Below, one piece after another: positions 16,745 to 24,149 of a DNA stretch of 64,000 nucleotides; positions within the stretch are counted from its first letter, which is position 1; each line of letters begins with the position of its first letter. The translations under genes and the position numbers were made by a program. Source of the stretch: 0-14-3-00-41-53 sp041500225 (GTDB lineage Bacteria > Nitrospirota > Thermodesulfovibrionia > Thermodesulfovibrionales > SM23-35). The notes below the pieces were generated by a model that saw nothing but the letters and a program-made list of their open reading frames with translations, searched no databases and had not been told where the DNA came from. The stretch is from assembly GCA_041500225.1 (NCBI GenBank), contig JBGQLV010000003.1, positions 23,708-87,707 of the forward strand, in the 5' to 3' direction.

Positions 16745-17784
16745 AAGGATCGCTAAGGGATTTTGGCCTTGCTGATATACTTCAGCTGATTTATTTCCAG
16801 CGGAAGACCGGGGTGCTTACACTTGAAGGGAGGATGGACAGGGTAAGGCTGCTGTTCATCGAAGGGAATATTACCGGTGCAGAATCAAGGAGAAGGATAG
16901 AAGCAAATAGGCTTGGTAAGGTGCTTGTAAAAAAAGGTCTTATGGAAGAAAAAGACCTGCAGTCTGTGCTTGATGAACAGCGAAGTTCGAATATGAAACT
17001 TGGGAATATCCTCGTGAAAAGAGGGATTATTGAGAAAGATCAGATACAGGAAATCCTGACAGGACAGATTAAAGAGACAGTGGTTCAGATATTTGGCTGG
17101 AAACAGGGGACCTATGAATTTACACCTCAGGCTATCCCTGTTGATAAAGACCTTCCAATATCCCTTGATACACAACATCTGCTTATGGAAGGGTTAAGGA
17201 TAGTTGATGAGTGGTCTCTCATCGAGGGCAAATTAACACTCGATACGGTATTCGCAAAAAAGGCTGAAGATATAACAGGACTTAATGAAGAGGAGGAAGA
17301 TATACTCTCGCTGGTTGATGGGGAAAATGATGTGAGTACCATAATCGATATCACTGCAAAGGATGATTATTCTGTATCAAAGGCCCTTGTTTCGCTTATG
17401 GAAAAAGGCGTTATAGAGAAAAAGGAGGTTGTCTCTGTTGTTACTGAGATGCCTCCGATAGAAATAAAAAAACCAGTGTTATCTTATCGGTATCTCCCTA
17501 TAATAGCTATTGCGGTTTCGTTACTGCTTTCCCTATTTCCTGTCTTTTTGAGCGCTAATGATTTATTCAAGAGATACAACACATCAGAGACCATTGCTGA
17601 CCTCAGGTTTAAAATAGAGGCTTACAAGTTTGAATACGACTCATATCCTGAGACACTTGATGTGATCTCAAAGAGGTCAGATCCCTGGGGGAGACCATAT
17701 ATTTATAATCAAAACGGCTATACGTTCATCGTCCTGAGTGCAGGGGCAGATGGTAAAGAGGGGACGACGGACGATATTTACTAA
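16735..17784 (+). CDS. PATAN/DUF4388 protein with a GspG-like C-terminal domain
   Basis: The 349-aa protein begins with a DUF4388 (PATAN-type) module: EGSLRDFGLADILQLIYFQR, then KTGVLTLE, residues 4-60. A long helical middle follows with two repeats resembling GspE N-domains (LGKVLVKKGLMEEKDLQSVL, LGNILVKRGIIEKDQIQEIL). One transmembrane helix lies at about 254-272. Residues 280-349 look like the C-terminal beta region of major pseudopilin GspG (DPWGRPYIYNQNG, then GADGKEGTTDDIY). There is no prepilin leader. It starts with GTG, overlapping the previous gene by 10 bases. A sensor linked to surface or secretion functions is conceivable but unproven. Confidence 0.75.
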   Translation: MALEGSLRDFGLADILQLIYFQRKTGVLTLEGRMDRVRLLFIEGNITGAESRRRIEANRLGKVLVKKGLMEEKDLQSVLDEQRSSNMKLGNILVKRGIIEKDQIQEILTGQIKETVVQIFGWKQGTYEFTPQAIPVDKDLPISLDTQHLLMEGLRIVDEWSLIEGKLTLDTVFAKKAEDITGLNEEEEDILSLVDGENDVSTIIDITAKDDYSVSKALVSLMEKGVIEKKEVVSVVTEMPPIEIKKPVLSYRYLPIIAIAVSLLLSLFPVFLSANDLFKRYNTSETIADLRFKIEAYKFEYDSYPETLDVISKRSDPWGRPYIYNQNGYTFIVLSAGADGKEGTTDDIY

Positions 17785-17924
17785 AAAGTAAGCTAATGTC
17801 AAAATTCAAAGCTCAAGGTTCAAATTGATTTTACATTTGGATTTTGGGCATTTGAACTTTATTTGACATTTAGATTTTAGGATTTGGATTTTGTTTAATC
17901 TGTATCAGGTATCATTAAGCATTT
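17785..17924. repeat. Tandem-like AT-rich repeats (CAAAGTTC / TTTGGATTTT type)
   Basis: The 140-base gap holds repeated words such as TCAAAATTCAAAGCTCAAGG and GGATTTTGGGCATTTGAAC, with TTAGATTTTAGGATTTGGAT. The same vocabulary recurs in frame inside queC just downstream. No riboswitch (for example preQ1) could be recognised. Confidence 0.55.
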
Positions 17925-18776
17925 ATGAGACAGGAAAATAACAGTAAGGCTGTTGTTCTCCTCAGCGGTGGAATTGATTCTTCAACCGCCCTTGCAGTTG
18001 CAAAATCTGAAGGGTATGAATTATATGCCCTGACTTTTGACTATAACCAGCGACATAAAAGAGAGCTTGAATCTGCAGGATTAGTTGCATCAACCCTTGG
18101 AGCCCAAAAACATCTCATTATAAGATTCGACTTAAGAGAAATTGGAGGCTCTGCCCTTACATCTGAGATTGAAGTACCTAAAGTCAGGATTCAGGATACA
18201 GGATTCAAGATTCAGGATAAAAAAAATCATGCATCATGCATCGTGCATCATGAATCTTTTCCAATTGATGATACAAAGATTCCAGTTACCTATGTCCCTG
18301 CGCGCAACACTATATTTTTATCCTTTGCTATTGCATGGGCAGAGGTTCTCGGGGCAGAGAATATTTTTATAGGGGCAAATGCCATAGATTATAGTGGTTA
18401 TCCTGACTGCAGGCCGGAGTATCTCAGGGCATTTGAAGCCATGGCAAACCTTGCTACTAAGGCAAGTGTTGAGGACGGATTAAGGTTTATGATAAGGGCA
18501 CCATTGATCTTAATGAAAAAATCAGAAATAATTAGAAAAGGGGTTGAACTGGGACTTGATTATTCATTGACATGGAGTTGTTATGACCCGCAGCCTGCTA
18601 CCGCAGAAGTTCAAAGTTCATCCGCCACAGCGGACAAAGTTAAAAGTTTTAAGGGGAAAAAATCCCCACTTCAAACTCAGGCGAACGAACTAATCCCATG
18701 CGGTTTATGTGATAGCTGTATCTTCAGGGCAAAGGGATTTAAAGAGGCAGGGATAAAAGATCCTTTAATTAAGTGA
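17925..18776 (+). CDS. queC: 7-cyano-7-deazaguanine synthase QueC with two repeat insertions
   Basis: This 283-aa enzyme converts CDG to preQ0 with ATP and ammonia in queuosine synthesis. The PP-loop LLSGGIDSSTAL is at residues 12-23. YVPARNTIFLS is at about 123-133, and the zinc site C-terminus is CGLCDSC (259-265) with an upstream Cys in WSCYDPQ. Typical QueC is about 220-230 aa. The excess comes from two stretches, residues about 86-112 and 225-255, encoded by repeat-rich DNA and lying in loops. All catalytic motifs remain, so the enzyme may still work. No other queuosine gene is adjacent. Confidence 0.93.
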   Translation: MRQENNSKAVVLLSGGIDSSTALAVAKSEGYELYALTFDYNQRHKRELESAGLVASTLGAQKHLIIRFDLREIGGSALTSEIEVPKVRIQDTGFKIQDKKNHASCIVHHESFPIDDTKIPVTYVPARNTIFLSFAIAWAEVLGAENIFIGANAIDYSGYPDCRPEYLRAFEAMANLATKASVEDGLRFMIRAPLILMKKSEIIRKGVELGLDYSLTWSCYDPQPATAEVQSSSATADKVKSFKGKKSPLQTQANELIPCGLCDSCIFRAKGFKEAGIKDPLIK

Positions 18777-19198
18777 GCCTGCAAAAGCCAGCCATAAAAC
18801 TTAGAGGCCACCACCTCATATGCCTTCATTTTTTTAGGGGGGAGGGCTACAATCCTGAATTTATAGCAAACCTCAATGGAATATTAAATAGAGCGGAGGC
18901 TGGAGAAGAGATAGAGGTTTATTCAGGGGCTGATGACGTATGCAAGATGTGTCCTTATCTTAAAGAAGGAATATGTTTTTATGACAAGGATACTGAGGCT
19001 GAGATAAGAGAAATGGACAAAGTGGCACTAAGATTACTAAGGCTAAAGACCCACAGAAGAGTTAAGTGGCTGGATATCAGGGAGAAGATTCCACAGATTT
19101 TCCGTGAATGGGCAAGAGAATATTGCAAAAACTGCAACTGGAGAAAGGTATGTGAGAAGATAACAAGCACCTTATTCATAAATGACATCAGTATGTAA
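18773..19198 (+). CDS. DUF1284 domain protein
   Basis: This 141-aa protein of the DUF1284 family has the conserved LRGHHLICLHFFRGEGYNPEF (residues 10-30), VCKMCPYLKEGICFYD with four Cys, and a terminal CKNCNWRKVC cluster. Eight Cys and several His residues suggest a metal or Fe-S cluster. The function is unknown. The GTG start overlaps the queC stop by 4 bases (GTGA), so it is translated with queC. Its stop codon lies inside the outer arm of the structured repeat at 19194-19298. Confidence 0.88.
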   Translation: MSLQKPAIKLRGHHLICLHFFRGEGYNPEFIANLNGILNRAEAGEEIEVYSGADDVCKMCPYLKEGICFYDKDTEAEIREMDKVALRLLRLKTHRRVKWLDIREKIPQIFREWAREYCKNCNWRKVCEKITSTLFINDISM

Positions 19199-19298
19199 CA
19201 GGGAACAATCTTTTTACTCATTCTCGGTCGTACGACCTCCGAGGTGAATTCTGTCTAAGACAGAATTCAAAGCCGTTCAAAGACTATCCCCTGTTACA
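19194..19298 (-). repeat. Structured palindromic element, copy 1
   Basis: The outer arms TGTAACAGGG and CCCTGTTACA close a structure. It contains a perfect 10-bp hairpin with arm GAATTCTGTC (19246-19268) and the conserved hairpin CTCGGTCGTACGACCTCCGA (from 19223). Copies 2 and 3 (30880-30983, 50175-50270) share the core in opposite orientation, so strand is given relative to them. The DUF1284 stop codon lies in the outer arm. Confidence 0.8.
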
Positions 19299-19368
19299 TT
19301 TATAATTGGTAACAAAAATTTGTGAATTAGGCATGTTAAGTATCATAGAGAGGTAAAAGGATTTTCAG

Positions 19369-19902
19369 GTGAAAAAACAGAAAGTAAATTTTGACGAGGT
19401 ACAGAAGGCAATGGAAGATGTCTCAAGGGATACATTCGATTACTTCCTTGACATGGTAACAGGCGAGGTCATCGCCTTTTCAGAGGAAATTTTAAGCGAT
19501 GTTAAATCAAGATTATATGATAGTGATTCTGATGAGATAGGAGATGAAATAGAGTATATAGAATTTGACGAAGAACCGGACCTGCCTGTCTGGATGGAAG
19601 ACGAGGTTGAACTGGCATTGGAAATCCTCCTTGATGAAGGAGGCCGGTATGTGCGCATCCCGGGAAGAGAACCTGCTGCTGCATATAAATCCATGTCCGA
19701 ATTTATAGATACCGTTGAGGATAAAGTACTCGGAGAAGAACTTTCAAATGCGCTTAATGGAAAAGGAGCATTCAGAAGATTCAAGGATGTCCTGATTGAT
19801 TTTCCAAAGGAAAGGAAAAGATGGCATGGTTATAATGCGAAGGCAATGAAAAAGGAAATCATCGGATGGTTAAGCTCTATAGGGGCAGAGCCTGTCTCAT
19901 AG
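19369..19902 (+). CDS. UPF0158 family protein
   Basis: This 177-aa acidic protein matches UPF0158: VNFDEVQKAMEDVSRDTFDY at the N-terminus, then DMVTGEVIAFSEE, YVRIPGREPAAAYKSMSEFI at about 103-122, and a C-terminal W-rich helix (KRWHGYNAKAMKKEIIGWL). The function is unknown. The start is GTG at 19369, weakly supported by AGGTAAAAGG. It follows repeat copy 1 and converges with the methyltransferase gene, only 8 bases apart. Confidence 0.85.
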   Translation: MKKQKVNFDEVQKAMEDVSRDTFDYFLDMVTGEVIAFSEEILSDVKSRLYDSDSDEIGDEIEYIEFDEEPDLPVWMEDEVELALEILLDEGGRYVRIPGREPAAAYKSMSEFIDTVEDKVLGEELSNALNGKGAFRRFKDVLIDFPKERKRWHGYNAKAMKKEIIGWLSSIGAEPVS

Positions 19903-19910
19903 CCTCTTTC

Positions 19911-20879
19911 TTATTTAACTATATAATAATATCCGATTATTATTACATTATCATCAATAAACCTTTCGTCAATATTTTTTAATCCCGCTTTTAGAAACCA
20001 AGTTTTTATCTCGTCAGGTGAATAGCATCTCCCGCCTATTGTATTAACAAGCATATTCACTGAAAAGAGGACATTTTGTGCGGGTTGCGTCCTATCCTTC
20101 GAAATGTAAAATTCCTGAATAATTATTCTTCCTCCTTCATTGAGTGCCCTTCTACATTTTCGAATTAGCTGAAGGTTATCCGTCGCTGAATAGGCATGCA
20201 GGATCTGACTGATAAAGATAAGGTCATAACTTTGTCCAATATCATCATTCATAAAATCACCGCTGATGAAGTTGATGCCGTTTAACCTTTCTTTTTCGAT
20301 GACCTTTTTTGCAATCACTATAGTCTCAGGGAAATCAAAGAGTGCTACATTCACACCTTTCTTTGCCATTTCGATTGAATATGTCCCGGGTCCTCCTCCA
20401 AGATCAAGGGCTGTCTTAACCCCTTTTAATCCAATCAACTTGATAATATCTTTTGCCTTTAATAATGCAAGGTTGTGCATCCCGAGGATAAACGCCTCCT
20501 GGTTATGCGCCTTATGATAAGGCTTTCCTGTCTTTACAACCTTATCAAGTCCTGACCAGTTCTTCCACAAGGTATCCGCATGTCTTATAATGTCACCCTG
20601 GTAGTAAGGGCTTCCATATACAAGAAATTGGGAAGCTATACGTGCATTTATGTATCTGCTTCTATGTTTCCTCAAAAGGCCAAGGCCTGTAAGGGCATCA
20701 AGCAAAATCTCTGCTGCCCTTAAATCTATATTAAGTTTTTTCGAGATTGTCATGGCTGATTGAGGTTTTATTAAGTGATCAAATACCCTGTAGTTATTCG
20801 CAGTAATAAGCACCCTCGCCGGCCTGAAACCGCTCCAGATTTTTCTTAGCTCTTTTGCCTCCTCAAGAATCCCCGGCAC
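19911..20879 (-). CDS. SAM-dependent O-methyltransferase-like protein
   Basis: This 322-aa protein has an N-terminal winged-helix dimerisation domain (about residues 25-85: ITANNYRVFDHLIKPQSA) followed by a class I methyltransferase. The SAM-binding motif TALDLGGGPGTYSIEMAKKG is at about 155-174, the acidic residue is in VALFDFPETI, and the FISQILHAY loop near 228 is typical of the plant/bacterial O-methyltransferase (Methyltransf_2) group. The substrate is unknown. The start lies 2 bases from the stop of the 92-aa gene upstream. Confidence 0.85.
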   Translation of the reverse strand: MPGILEEAKELRKIWSGFRPARVLITANNYRVFDHLIKPQSAMTISKKLNIDLRAAEILLDALTGLGLLRKHRSRYINARIASQFLVYGSPYYQGDIIRHADTLWKNWSGLDKVVKTGKPYHKAHNQEAFILGMHNLALLKAKDIIKLIGLKGVKTALDLGGGPGTYSIEMAKKGVNVALFDFPETIVIAKKVIEKERLNGINFISGDFMNDDIGQSYDLIFISQILHAYSATDNLQLIRKCRRALNEGGRIIIQEFYISKDRTQPAQNVLFSVNMLVNTIGGRCYSPDEIKTWFLKAGLKNIDERFIDDNVIIIGYYYIVK

Positions 20880-20881
20880 AG

Positions 20882-21160
20882 TTAAAGTCCCATCTTCCTT
20901 AATGCATCATCACCCAAACTTTGGGACGCAGGTGCCTCTTCCGGCAGATACAGCATCACCCCACCCTTTACAGGTCTTATTATTACCTTCCCTTCATGGG
21001 CTAATTTGTTTGTTGCCTCCACAGGGTTTTCGCCTTCAAAATATTTCTTGAAGGCATTATTAAATCCGGAGTATACAGTATGGATCCCCTTATAACCCTC
21101 TTTCCTCAAACTGACAATTGCCTTTCTCACAAACTCCTCATGACTTAACTTTTCTGACAT
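20882..21160 (-). CDS. Conserved small protein of unknown function
   Basis: This 92-aa protein is of unrecognised family. It reads as a small helix-rich domain (SHEEFVRKAIVSLRKEGYKG, YSGFNNAFKKYF) followed by a beta hairpin (GKVIIRPVKGGVMLYLPEE), which is compatible with a winged-helix fold. An AAAAGGAGGAGACC ribosome site precedes the ATG, which supports it as real. It is sandwiched between rmuC and the methyltransferase in the same orientation. Confidence 0.7.
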   Translation of the reverse strand: MSEKLSHEEFVRKAIVSLRKEGYKGIHTVYSGFNNAFKKYFEGENPVEATNKLAHEGKVIIRPVKGGVMLYLPEEAPASQSLGDDALRKMGL

Positions 21161-21186
21161 GGTCTCCTCCTTTTAGGATTTAAAAG

Positions 21187-22572
21187 CTATTTATTATCTC
21201 GATCAGAGTCTAATTCAAGTATACTCAAGTTCCTCGGTGTCTGGTCTATCTGCTCGATAACAGGTATCTCGTCAGCACCTGTAACGCCGAGTTCTTTAAA
21301 TCTCCTTACAGAAGGCAATATCCTCGATTCCATAGAACCAACTGCCTTATTATACGCACTTATAGCCTTTTCAAGATTAGAGCCGATACTATCAAAATGC
21401 TGAACAAGTATATTCATCCTTTCATACAATTGACGGCCCAATTCGCTAATCTCCTGTGCATTCTTTGTAAGCTGTTCCTGCCTCCACCCGTAGGCTATAG
21501 CCCTGAGTAAAGCGATGAAGGTGGTTGGCGTCGCAACAATAACCCGCTTTTCAATACCATCCTCTATAATAGTATTGTCCATATCAAGGGCTGAACTCAA
21601 AAAGGATTCGCCGGGGATAAAGAGTACAACAAATTCAGGGGATTGCTTGAACTGGCTCCAATATTCCTTAGATGCGAGCTTATTCATGTGCGACCTTACC
21701 TGCTGAGCATGCTTCTCCATCTTTGCTTTTCTTTCATCCTCTGTTGTAGCTGCGATGGCATCAAGGTATGCTTCCAGTGACACCTTTGAATCAACAACAA
21801 TCTCCCTCTCCATGGGTAGATGCACAATCATATCTGGTCTTATCCTGCCTTTTTCCGTATCCATAGATTGCTGTTCAGTAAAATCGCAGTGCATGGACAT
21901 CCCTGAAAGTTCTGCAACCCTTCTTAACTGCATCTCACCCCATCTGCCACGAACCTGGGGTTTTCTTAAGGCTGAAACAAGATTGCTCGTTTCCCTCTGG
22001 AGGTTTTCATGGGTTAATGCCAGTGCCCTTAATTGTTCCTCAAGGCTTCCATATGCCTTATGTCTGCTTTCTTCGATTGACCTGATCTGCTCTTCATATC
22101 TTTTCAATGTTTCATACAGTGGTTTTATCATGCCGTCCATTGCTGCCTGATGCTCACCGAGTTTCCCTTTGGTATCAGCAACCACCTTGCCGAGATGTTC
22201 TGAGGCAAGCCTGAGAAAGTCCTCGCTGCTGCTTTTGAGGGCTGCTGATGAAAGGGCATTGAATGTGTCGGTCATCTCCGTCTTCATCGTCTCGATGAGT
22301 GCCTTCTGTTCCTCGAAGCTCTTTTGAGAGGCATCCAGTTTTGTAAGAGCTTCAACCTTCGATTGTCTCTCAACATCAAGCTCATTTCTAATCTGATTTA
22401 TGTCAGAGTCCTTCTGCTGAACCTGCTGCCTTAGTTCAATGACAATTGCCTCAGCACCACTCGCCCTTTTCTCGATTTTGGTAATCTGATTAGAATGGCG
22501 ATAAGATGCAATAAGCCATGCACTAATTCCTCCAATTATTATGCCAATGGTTATGTATGCTATTAATTCCAT
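21187..22572 (-). CDS. rmuC: RmuC family DNA recombination protein
   Basis: This 461-aa protein has an N-terminal membrane anchor (ITIGIIIGGISAWLIASY, residues 7-24), then a long coiled coil at about 28-200, and the RmuC nuclease-like core. The core shows RGRWGEMQLRRVAELSGM (about 212-229), RPDMIVHLP and VVDSKVSLEAYLDA (about 260-273), and SPEFVVLFIPGESFLSSAL. The fold is PD-(D/E)xK-like. RmuC limits inversions and large rearrangements at short inverted repeats. It belongs to a minus-strand run with the DUF4325 gene upstream. Confidence 0.93.
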   Translation of the reverse strand: MELIAYITIGIIIGGISAWLIASYRHSNQITKIEKRASGAEAIVIELRQQVQQKDSDINQIRNELDVERQSKVEALTKLDASQKSFEEQKALIETMKTEMTDTFNALSSAALKSSSEDFLRLASEHLGKVVADTKGKLGEHQAAMDGMIKPLYETLKRYEEQIRSIEESRHKAYGSLEEQLRALALTHENLQRETSNLVSALRKPQVRGRWGEMQLRRVAELSGMSMHCDFTEQQSMDTEKGRIRPDMIVHLPMEREIVVDSKVSLEAYLDAIAATTEDERKAKMEKHAQQVRSHMNKLASKEYWSQFKQSPEFVVLFIPGESFLSSALDMDNTIIEDGIEKRVIVATPTTFIALLRAIAYGWRQEQLTKNAQEISELGRQLYERMNILVQHFDSIGSNLEKAISAYNKAVGSMESRILPSVRRFKELGVTGADEIPVIEQIDQTPRNLSILELDSDRDNK

Positions 22573-22590
22573 AATGATTGCCTTTCAAGA

Positions 22591-23154
22591 TTAAATCTTC
22601 TCATAAATCCACACCCTTCCGCCATTTCTTATCTCATCTATTCTCTTCACAAGCCTTTTCTTATGAAGATTTAATAACCGTGTCCCGCTTGTATTAGCCT
22701 CAAGCTTCATAGTCTTTGAAAGCTCACTGGCTGTAATTTTGCTCTTTTTTACAATAAGATTCAAGGTCTCTTTGAGATAGTTATTAAGGCTTCCGAGAAG
22801 GACCTGTTTACCATCCCTCATATTGGCAATAACTGCGAGTTCTTTTCTCTCGAGTGCAACCTCAATGTTTTCCTTCTGGTTTTCATTTAAACCTTTGAGA
22901 ATAATATATTTATCCCCATATTCTCCGCTCAAAAGCCTTGAAACAAGTTTCGCCACAATCTCATCAGCGCATGAATAATCAATTATCCCGACCTTGGAGA
23001 AATCAAGGGCAATGACCTCTCCATCTTTCTCCTTTACAATATCACGCTCAATCCTCTCTCGTACCACCTGCCCCGATGGACGAGTAACGAGATCACTCGA
23101 ACCGTTCTTGAGTTCTTCTTTTAGGAGTTTATAAAGGTCATAAATTTGCATCAT
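22591..23154 (-). CDS. STAS-like (DUF4325) protein with C-terminal winged helix
   Basis: This 187-aa protein has a region at about 35-110 matching the STAS-like DUF4325 pattern: VIALDFSKVGIIDYSCADEI, with a strand, helix and conserved DFS/D. Residues 125-187 form a winged helix (SKITASELSKTMKLEANTSG, then RRVWIYEKI-like end). DUF4325 proteins usually accompany histidine-kinase-like ATPases as anti-anti-sigma-type partners. The ATPase-domain protein at 28608-29450 is a candidate partner although not adjacent. The DNA or RNA target is unknown. Confidence 0.65.
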   Translation of the reverse strand: MMQIYDLYKLLKEELKNGSSDLVTRPSGQVVRERIERDIVKEKDGEVIALDFSKVGIIDYSCADEIVAKLVSRLLSGEYGDKYIILKGLNENQKENIEVALERKELAVIANMRDGKQVLLGSLNNYLKETLNLIVKKSKITASELSKTMKLEANTSGTRLLNLHKKRLVKRIDEIRNGGRVWIYEKI

Positions 23155-23172
23155 GTTCCTTTGATATAAGCA

Positions 23173-23550
23173 TTAATCTGATTCATTATCACCCTCAATG
23201 TTTAGATGCAATCTGTGTAAAAACCGGTGATATATCGGGGCAAAAAGTACTGCAACAAATGTAAGGAATGATATGCCGCTGAACAATGCATAAAAGGCGG
23301 CAAATAATTTCCCTGCATATGTATTCAAATGATCAACCGGCCCCATTCCAGTCAAAATCATCGAGGCATTTAGAAAAGCATCGATCCATGAAAGTTCTCC
23401 CCAAAAATGATAACCCGCTGTTCCGATTCCAATTGAGAAGATTAAGACTATCAAAGAAAAACCGGCATATTTTATTTGTCTATGAATGAATTCCTTACGG
23501 TTTAATAATGGTTTCTTATGATGTTCAAACATAAATAATCGCTTTCGCAC
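23173..23550 (-). CDS. Small membrane protein resembling a two-helix ion-channel module
   Basis: This protein is 125 aa, or 119 aa from the second ATG (23532). Two hydrophobic helices (about residues 30-50 and 83-108) flank a re-entrant-like region (FLNASMILTGMGPVDHLNTYAGKLFAAFY). This resembles the Ion_trans_2 pore but lacks the TVGYG selectivity filter. A His-rich start and acidic end face the cytoplasm or periplasm; topology is not certain. It lies between the DUF4325 gene and the restriction enzyme gene. Function is not assigned. Confidence 0.6.
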   Translation of the reverse strand: MRKRLFMFEHHKKPLLNRKEFIHRQIKYAGFSLIVLIFSIGIGTAGYHFWGELSWIDAFLNASMILTGMGPVDHLNTYAGKLFAAFYALFSGISFLTFVAVLFAPIYHRFLHRLHLNIEGDNESD

Positions 23551-23561
23551 TTTCGACTTTT

Positions 23562-24149
23562 TTATATAAAGACATCACTATAATCAACCTCAATCCCATT
23601 TTTGACCTTTTTGTAATAAATAATCTTTGCAGGCAGTTCTTCACTTAAAGATTTCTTGCTCTTATACGTCTCCGGTTTTATTGATATAGGAATGTCTCCA
23701 ATATAACCATCGATACCTTGAGATTCTTCCGTTTTTTCAGACAGTCTGTATCCAACTCCTTTAATGTCGGCACCCTTCTTCAAAATTGCTTCTTGGAATT
23801 GAAGACCAATAAATGTTTGAACAATGACAAGGTCTCTTACCCATTCTTTAACGATATTTTCATCAATTTTATCCATTGCATCTTTAAGATTTTTAAGCAT
23901 AGCCAATATTTTTTCTTTTGCAGCTTTGATGGCATCAGGATATCTTTCAAGATACCACTGTTCCCATTCATCTAGGGTTCTTCCTGCAAATTCCTGTATC
24001 AAATCAGTGAGTTGACCGACAACTTTTGGTCTTGTACCCTGAGCATTCTGATTGGCAAGATTTATTATCTGACTAACATATTTAGGGAATTCCGGCTTTA
24101 GTATTTCAAGAGATTCTCTGATCGCTTCATTCGTTAGCTTTATTTTCAT
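23562..24149 (-). CDS. MjaI-type restriction endonuclease
   Basis: This 195-aa protein resembles the MjaI restriction endonuclease family, whose founder cuts CTAG. The C-terminal block GVGYRLSEKTEESQGIDGYI (about residues 130-149), followed by GDIPISIKPETYKSKK, looks like a nuclease core with Asp and Lys residues (D145, K156). The N-terminus KLTNEAIRESLEILKPEFPK also fits. It overlaps the methyltransferase stop by 4 bases (24146-24149), the classical coupled arrangement in which the methylase is made first. CTAG specificity is inferred from family only. Confidence 0.75.
   Translation of the reverse strand: MKIKLTNEAIRESLEILKPEFPKYVSQIINLANQNAQGTRPKVVGQLTDLIQEFAGRTLDEWEQWYLERYPDAIKAAKEKILAMLKNLKDAMDKIDENIVKEWVRDLVIVQTFIGLQFQEAILKKGADIKGVGYRLSEKTEESQGIDGYIGDIPISIKPETYKSKKSLSEELPAKIIYYKKVKNGIEVDYSDVFI

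Noticed and set aside
17785..17924. preQ1 riboswitch upstream of queC
   Set aside because: No compact pseudoknot aptamer pattern could be found; the region is repetitive AT-rich DNA.
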